Part shown: positions 59,483-64,000 of the stretch, in pieces
How the letters are laid out: every line of letters begins with the position of its first letter
How positions within the stretch are numbered: the first letter of the stretch is position 1
DNA from: UMGS1889 sp964540575
GTDB lineage: Bacteria > Bacillota > Clostridia > Oscillospirales > Ruminococcaceae
Direction: 5' to 3'
Length of the DNA stretch: 64,000 nt
Assembly (NCBI GenBank): GCA_964540575.1
Contig: CAZINI010000003.1
Span: forward strand, 1-64,000
Made by a program: the position numbers and the translations under genes
Notes under the pieces: model-generated
Seen by the model: the letters and a program-made list of their open reading frames with translations, nothing else
What the model was told of the DNA's origin: nothing
The model's database searches: none

Positions 59483-60352
59483 TTGACAATTTTTGAAGCA
59501 ATTATTCAAGGCATAGTTCAGGGTCTGACGGAGTTTCTGCCCGTTTCCAGCTCGGGACACCTTTCGCTGGTACAGCATTTCTTCGGCATAAACGGCGAAG
59601 AAGCGGGCATTGCCTCCATTGTTATGCACCTTGGCACGCTGGCGGCGGTGTTTATCGCATTCCGTCAGCGGATATGGCAGCTGATACTTGAAGCGTTTTC
59701 GCTGCTGAAAGACCTGTTTACGGGAAAATTCAAGTGGAGCAAAATGAACGAGAACCGCCGTATGATAATGCTTATCATCATCTCCCTGCTGCCGCTGTTC
59801 GGATTTATTCTGTTCAAGGACTTTTTCGACGGGATTGCGTTGGACAGGGACATTACGGTGGAGGGCTTTGCGTTCCTGTACACCTCGGTCATACTGTTTT
59901 TAAGCTGCCGTTTCGGCGGAAATGACAAGGAAATTGACCGCATAACCGTCCCAAATGCACTTGTTATCGGCGTTTTTCAGGGAATTGCACTTGTGCCGGG
60001 TATCTCCCGCTCAGGCTCGACTATTTCGGCGTCGCTCTTTTGCGGAATGAAGCGGGAAACGGCGGTGGAATACTCCTTTATTCTGGGGATTCCCGTAATT
60101 CTCGCTGCTGCCGCTGTTCAGTTCAAGGATCTGGGCGGCGGGGAAGCCGTCCGGATTGCACCGCTGGCGGTGGGCTTTATCGTTTCCGCCGTGGTGGGTC
60201 TGCTGGCTATCAAGCTGGTAAAGTGGCTCATCAAGGACGGTAAATTCAAGATATTTGCATATTACACCCTTATTTTGGGAATTGCAGTCGTTGCGGCAGG
60301 ATTTTTTGAGCAGCATATCGGAATGACTATCCCCGAGTACATAGCAAGGTAA
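59483..60352 (+). CDS. uppP: Undecaprenyl-diphosphatase (BacA type)
   Basis: About 289 residues with roughly eight membrane helices. Both catalytic motifs are present: EFLPVSSSGHL near the N-terminus and PGISRSGSTI near residue 170. It recycles undecaprenyl pyrophosphate to the monophosphate carrier needed for peptidoglycan and gives bacitracin tolerance when abundant. The start is TTG at 59483, nine bases after CGGAG; the TTG at 59474 lies within one base of that site and is unlikely. Confidence 0.94.
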   Translation: MTIFEAIIQGIVQGLTEFLPVSSSGHLSLVQHFFGINGEEAGIASIVMHLGTLAAVFIAFRQRIWQLILEAFSLLKDLFTGKFKWSKMNENRRMIMLIIISLLPLFGFILFKDFFDGIALDRDITVEGFAFLYTSVILFLSCRFGGNDKEIDRITVPNALVIGVFQGIALVPGISRSGSTISASLFCGMKRETAVEYSFILGIPVILAAAAVQFKDLGGGEAVRIAPLAVGFIVSAVVGLLAIKLVKWLIKDGKFKIFAYYTLILGIAVVAAGFFEQHIGMTIPEYIAR

Positions 60353-60359
60353 TTTTTTG

Positions 60360-60570
60360 GGAAATTTAGTTTTGTGTGAGCTGAAAAAAGGCGTTCGGCA
60401 GCTGCTTTTGCCCTGTTCGGAGCAGTGTTTAGTATTAGCCCCTCTGGAATAGCATAGGCATCGGGTTTAGCACTTCGGGGGACAGTTTGTGTCAGCCGAT
60501 CACCGCAGCTGTGGGGAATGCCCTCGGCGTTCGGCGGCGATACGGAGTGACAGTCAGCTCAAGGGTGACA
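60360..60570 (+). other. Structured intergenic region between uppP and ftsK
   Basis: No open frame. GAGCTGA (60378-60384) pairs with TCAGCTC (60554-60560), closing a 180-nt segment. Inside are CTGCT/AGCAG (60402-60406 with 60421-60425) and GCCGA/TCGGC (60495-60499 with 60524-60528). The 10-mer GGCGTTCGGC occurs twice as a direct repeat (60390-60399 and 60526-60535). It could be a non-coding RNA or a decayed intergenic element. It shares TAGCATA and CGGGGGACAG with 40560-40700. Confidence 0.35.
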
Positions 60571-60633
60571 ATAAAATACTATTTATCATATACAACAAAG
60601 TGAAATATACAAAAAAAGAAAGGACAAGATAAA

Positions 60634-63456
60634 ATGGCGGCTCAGAAAAGATCATCTACCGCTTCAAAGTCAAAAAGCGGCGGCAGAAAGCCCTCGGCAG
60701 CGGCACAGAAGCAGAAGGAAGCTCAGGACAAGGTGCTTCACTCGGTGGTGCTGTTTGCTTCGGGAATACTGGTTTTGCTGCTCACCTTCATTGAAGGCGA
60801 GGCGGCGTGGCTTGCCATACATAATTTTCTCAGGGGAATGTTCGGAATTTCCGTATATTTGGTGGCACCCGTGCTGCTCTATTCATCGGTAATGGTCGCA
60901 CAGGACAAGAACGGGAAAACCGTTGCGGGAAAGGCTATATTCGGCGTTTTGCTGATACTATTCCTGTCCGCTGCCGTGCAGATATTTTTGGTGGGCGAGA
61001 TAAAGGGCAGCAAGCTTTTTGCCGATGTTATCCCGAAGCTCTATCACGAGGGCAAGGCTATGGAAGGCGGAGGAGTGGTCAGCGTCATAATTGCCGGACC
61101 GCTGCTGGGACTGTTCAAGAAAACCGGTGCTTCCATAATCATCATTCTGCTGGCGATAGTGTTTATTATGCTTATGTCCAACACGACTATCGTTGACGTG
61201 GCAAGAGCTGTTTTAAATCCCATGAAGGATATGGCGGGAGCTGTCAGAGAGGCTCACGAGGATAATATCCGCAGCATTGAGGAACGCAGGCTGGCAAAGG
61301 AAAAGGTCGTTCCCAATGACGATGTTCCCGAGGAGGCGGCAAAAAAATCTCAGGCAAGCTTCAATGTGGATATTCCGCTGCCGCTGTCCAAAAAGAAAAA
61401 GGCGGACAAATCGGTTCTTGTGGACGCTGCGGAGGATATGAACGAGCTGCCCATGCATCCCGTTGTATCTCCGAAGCCCGAGCCTGTCAAACCTGCTGTT
61501 AAGGAAGAAAAGCCTATGGAGAGCGTACCTGTGAGGACAACTGCTGCTGAGAAGAGTGCGGAAACTGTCCCCGAAAAATCTGCCGCAGCATCTCCCGAAA
61601 AAACTGCTGAGTCCATTACCAAAAAGGCTGATGATAAAACTCCCGAAAACACCGCTTCGGCGGAAAATGCCGAGCCCGAAAAGGCGGACGACAGCCTTGT
61701 GGAGCTTATCAAAAAGGCTACCGAAGCAAAGCAGAAAGCAAAAGAGGAGGCTGCAAGGGCAGCGGTGGCTTCGGCTGTGCCTGCTCCCGTGAAGCCCAAG
61801 ACCGTTGACATAAAGGCGACACACACTGCAATCAAGCCCAATGACGAGGAATACGAGCTTCCGCCCCAGCCTACGGCGGCGGATATTGCCAAGGAAATAT
61901 CCGAAAATGAAAATGCTGCTCCCGAGATCACCAAGTATGCGTTCCCGCCTATCGAGCTGCTGAAAGCTGCCGATAATTCCTCAAACGCCGAGGACGCAGA
62001 AGCAGAAATGCGGAACAATGCGGAAACCCTTGTAAACACTTTACAGAGCTTTGGCGTTCAGACGAGAATTGTGGATATTCACCGAGGTCCTACCGTTACA
62101 AGATACGAGCTGCAGCCCAGTGCGGGCGTGAAGATCTCCAAAATTACGGGACTTTCCGATGATATTGCTCTGAACCTTGCGGCGGCGGGCGTGCGTATTG
62201 AAGCACCTATCCCCGGAAAGGCGGCTGTCGGCGTTGAGGTGCCGAACCGTGTCAAGGACGTTGTAAGCATCAGGGAAATGATAGAAAGCAACGAGTTCAA
62301 GTCCGCAAAAAGCAAGCTGGCGTTCGTTGTTGGACGTGACATTGAGGGTAACGTAATTGTGGGAGATATTGCCAAAATGCCCCACGTTATCATTGCGGGT
62401 ACGACCGGCTCCGGTAAATCCGTCTGCACAAACTCTATTATAATGAGTATTCTCTACAACGCATCTCCCGACGAGGTGCGGCTGGTGCTTATCGACCCGA
62501 AGATGGTTGAATTTAAGATATATGACGGCATTCCGCATCTGCTGATACCCGTTGTTACAGACCCGAGAAAGGCGGCGGGTGCGTTGTCTTGGGCTGTTCA
62601 GGAAATGCTGAAGCGTTACAAGCTGTTTGCCGACAGCAATGTGCGTGATCTAAAGGGATATAACGAGCTTGCGGCGGAAACAGAGGGAATGTCCCCGCTG
62701 CCGCAGATAGTTATTGCAATAGACGAGCTTGCCGACCTGATGATGGCAGCGTCCAACGAGGTCGAGGACGCTATCTGCCGTCTTGCACAGATGGCGAGAG
62801 CGGCGGGAATGCACCTTATCATCGCAACTCAGCGTCCCACCGTTGACGTAATTACTGGACTTATCAAGGCAAATATCCCAAGCCGTATCGCTCTGACCGT
62901 TTCATCTCAGGTGGATTCCAGAACTATTATCGACACGGCAGGTGCGGAAAAGCTGCTGGGTTACGGCGATATGCTCTACTATCCATCGGGAATTCCGAAG
63001 CCTATCAGAATTCAGGGCTGCTTCTGTTCCTCAAAGGAAGTGGAATCGGTCGTAAACTTCATTAAGAGCGGCGGAACTGCCGATTACAGCGATGAAATTC
63101 TCCGTGAAATTGAGAAGAACGTTCCCGTGCCTAAGGGAGAAAAGGGTGCTTCCGACAGCGGTTCGGCATCGGGGGATATGTTCGAGGACGATATGGTGGA
63201 GAAGGCTATCGAGGTTGTTATCGAAGCAGGACAGGCGTCCACTTCGTCCCTGCAAAGGCGGCTTAAGCTTGGATATGCCCGTGCTGCCCGTATAATCGAC
63301 CAGCTTGAAGAGCTGGGTGTTGTGGGACCGTTCGAGGGTGCAAAGCCGAGAGCTGTTCTTATGACCCGTGAAATGTGGCTGCAAAGAAAGCTGGCTATGG
63401 AGGGCGGCGGTCAAACCGAGGAAGCTGTTCCTGTTGAGCAGACTAGTGATACATAA
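60634..63456 (+). CDS. FtsK/SpoIIIE-family DNA translocase
   Basis: 940 residues. Four membrane helices lie in the N-terminal 200 residues. An Ala/Glu/Pro/Lys-rich linker (about 240-420) joins them to the motor, with Walker A GTTGSGKS (589-596) and Walker B IVIAIDELADLMM. The C-terminal winged-helix gamma domain (about 855-925, SLQRRLKLGYARAARIIDQLEE) reads KOPS/SRS-type DNA sequences. It moves chromosome ends across the division septum and, if the host sporulates, DNA into the forespore. Which name (ftsK or spoIIIE) fits cannot be settled from this gene alone. GAAAGGA precedes the ATG. Confidence 0.95.
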   Translation: MAAQKRSSTASKSKSGGRKPSAAAQKQKEAQDKVLHSVVLFASGILVLLLTFIEGEAAWLAIHNFLRGMFGISVYLVAPVLLYSSVMVAQDKNGKTVAGKAIFGVLLILFLSAAVQIFLVGEIKGSKLFADVIPKLYHEGKAMEGGGVVSVIIAGPLLGLFKKTGASIIIILLAIVFIMLMSNTTIVDVARAVLNPMKDMAGAVREAHEDNIRSIEERRLAKEKVVPNDDVPEEAAKKSQASFNVDIPLPLSKKKKADKSVLVDAAEDMNELPMHPVVSPKPEPVKPAVKEEKPMESVPVRTTAAEKSAETVPEKSAAASPEKTAESITKKADDKTPENTASAENAEPEKADDSLVELIKKATEAKQKAKEEAARAAVASAVPAPVKPKTVDIKATHTAIKPNDEEYELPPQPTAADIAKEISENENAAPEITKYAFPPIELLKAADNSSNAEDAEAEMRNNAETLVNTLQSFGVQTRIVDIHRGPTVTRYELQPSAGVKISKITGLSDDIALNLAAAGVRIEAPIPGKAAVGVEVPNRVKDVVSIREMIESNEFKSAKSKLAFVVGRDIEGNVIVGDIAKMPHVIIAGTTGSGKSVCTNSIIMSILYNASPDEVRLVLIDPKMVEFKIYDGIPHLLIPVVTDPRKAAGALSWAVQEMLKRYKLFADSNVRDLKGYNELAAETEGMSPLPQIVIAIDELADLMMAASNEVEDAICRLAQMARAAGMHLIIATQRPTVDVITGLIKANIPSRIALTVSSQVDSRTIIDTAGAEKLLGYGDMLYYPSGIPKPIRIQGCFCSSKEVESVVNFIKSGGTADYSDEILREIEKNVPVPKGEKGASDSGSASGDMFEDDMVEKAIEVVIEAGQASTSSLQRRLKLGYARAARIIDQLEELGVVGPFEGAKPRAVLMTREMWLQRKLAMEGGGQTEEAVPVEQTSDT

Positions 63457-63512
63457 TAGAAATGCTAATATGATAACAGAAAATTCCTTTTGTATTTCAA
63501 TAATAAATAGAA

Positions 63513-63941
63513 ATGGGGCAGACAGCTATGAAAAAAGACCGAAGGCAATATATTATTTTCACTATGTCAATAATAGCTATTCAGATATTGTTTATGTTAT
63601 CTCTATTCATAGGCGATGGTTGGTGTCATGATTTAGCAATGTACACAATATTTCTTTCATTTGAGGCAGCAACAACAATTTGTTGGTGGATTTATCCGCT
63701 TTTGCTGATAGTTATGAATGTGCTGTCCTTTGTATTTACAGCTAAAGACCGTTCATCGGCAATCGTATTTTCGGTACTCGGAGGTGCTGTCGGCGGATTT
63801 TTTGCTATGCGGAAAAGAAATCCGAAGTTTAAGTACAGATGTGCGACGAATTATCTATATATTGCTCAGATTTTGCTGCTGTATTTGCAGCCTATCATCA
63901 ATTTGATTATTTTTCTTTCTGCTATTTCTTTTCATGCTTAA
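63513..63941 (+). CDS. Small membrane protein, DUF1294-like
   Basis: Up to 142 residues with about four membrane helices. The stretch VFSVLGGAVGGFFAMRKRNPKFKY (shown in part: GGAVGGFFAMRKRNPK) fits the DUF1294 pattern. Two starts are possible: ATG at 63513 and ATG at 63528, the latter 10 bases after GGGG; neither has a strong ribosome site. AT-rich codon use differs from ftsK upstream. Function unknown. Confidence 0.7.
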   Translation: MGQTAMKKDRRQYIIFTMSIIAIQILFMLSLFIGDGWCHDLAMYTIFLSFEAATTICWWIYPLLLIVMNVLSFVFTAKDRSSAIVFSVLGGAVGGFFAMRKRNPKFKYRCATNYLYIAQILLLYLQPIINLIIFLSAISFHA

Positions 63942-63970
63942 ACAAATACGTTATTTACGGAGGAGTAATA

Positions 63971-64000
63971 ATGCCCTTTCTGCCTATTTCCAAACAGGAT
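63971..64000 (+). CDS. YgiQ-family radical SAM protein, first ten codons only
   Basis: The last 30 bases read MPFLPISKQD after ACGGAGGAGTAATA. This is the start expected of the YgiQ family (usually MPFLPISKEDM...), large radical SAM proteins of unknown substrate. The gene runs off the window, so only the N-terminus supports the call. Confidence 0.7.
   Translation, partial: MPFLPISKQD

Overview
The window looks like a stretch of Gram-positive Clostridia chromosome, most likely Ruminococcus or a close Oscillospiraceae relative (inference from gene content, not from a database search). Pointers are strong purine-rich ribosome binding sites, Firmicute-type RNA control (a T-box before leuA and a PyrR attenuator before the pyr operon), class 1B dihydroorotate dehydrogenase (PyrD+PyrK), a B12-dependent methionine synthase split from its reactivation domain, high-molecular-weight rubredoxin, SpoIIIE/FtsK, and many clean TTGACA-N17-TATAAT promoters. 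I see no rRNA, CRISPR array, intact insertion sequence, prophage or plasmid function.

Layout. 1-7.9 kb: a hairpin-rich repeat, a GH4-like protein that seems to lack its metal ligands, a sugar-isomerase/CHASE2-adenylate cyclase pair, and a divergent operon of GAF-GGDEF cyclase, CobU-like P-loop protein and PilT. 7.9-8.6 kb: a nested palindromic island. 8.6-16 kb: tex, an EAL phosphodiesterase, and a response regulator with a large PocR-type hybrid histidine kinase. 16-19 kb: an alpha/beta hydrolase, a condensation-type acyltransferase and a zinc-ribbon membrane protein. 19.2-28.5 kb: one long co-directional run (amino-acid ABC permease and ATPase, orphan FakA-like domain, zinc-ribbon protein, sialate O-acetylesterase, B12-radical SAM protein, metF, MetH activation protein, metH).

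28.5-38.4 kb is mostly on the minus strand: cyclophilin, a leucine-rich lipoprotein, an autoinhibited class III Fic protein, pgk, a LacI-type regulator, and leuA with its T-box. tRNA-Arg(ACG) and a flavoprotein-rubredoxin lie between on the plus strand. 38.5-47 kb: a GNAT pseudogene with two in-frame stops, a repeat-helix protein, metA (predicted acetyl-CoA type), a 590-bp non-coding interval with a likely structured RNA, tpiA-gpmI, a CDP-alcohol transferase, two small AT-rich genes, an ECF sigma/anti-sigma-like pair and a stand-alone TfoX C-terminal domain. 47.2-57 kb: PyrR-controlled pyrR-pyrC-pyrF-carA-carB-pyrK-pyrD plus a histidine phosphatase. 57-64 kb: bioY-DUF1284, a TepA/ClpP-like serine peptidase, an antitoxin-like small protein, uppP, a structured intergenic stretch, ftsK/spoIIIE, a small membrane protein and the first ten codons of a YgiQ-type radical SAM gene.

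Themes. Glycolysis (pgk, tpiA, gpmI) is scattered rather than in one gap operon. Methionine synthesis is represented by metA, metF and split metH. Pyrimidine synthesis is nearly complete but lacks pyrB and pyrE here. Second-messenger signalling is dense (one cAMP cyclase, one c-di-GMP cyclase, one c-di-GMP phosphodiesterase, one phosphorelay). The least explained parts are the palindromic island at 7.98-8.55 kb, the candidate RNA at 40.79-40.97 kb, the structured gap at 60.36-60.57 kb, and the DGC/CobU-like/PilT operon.
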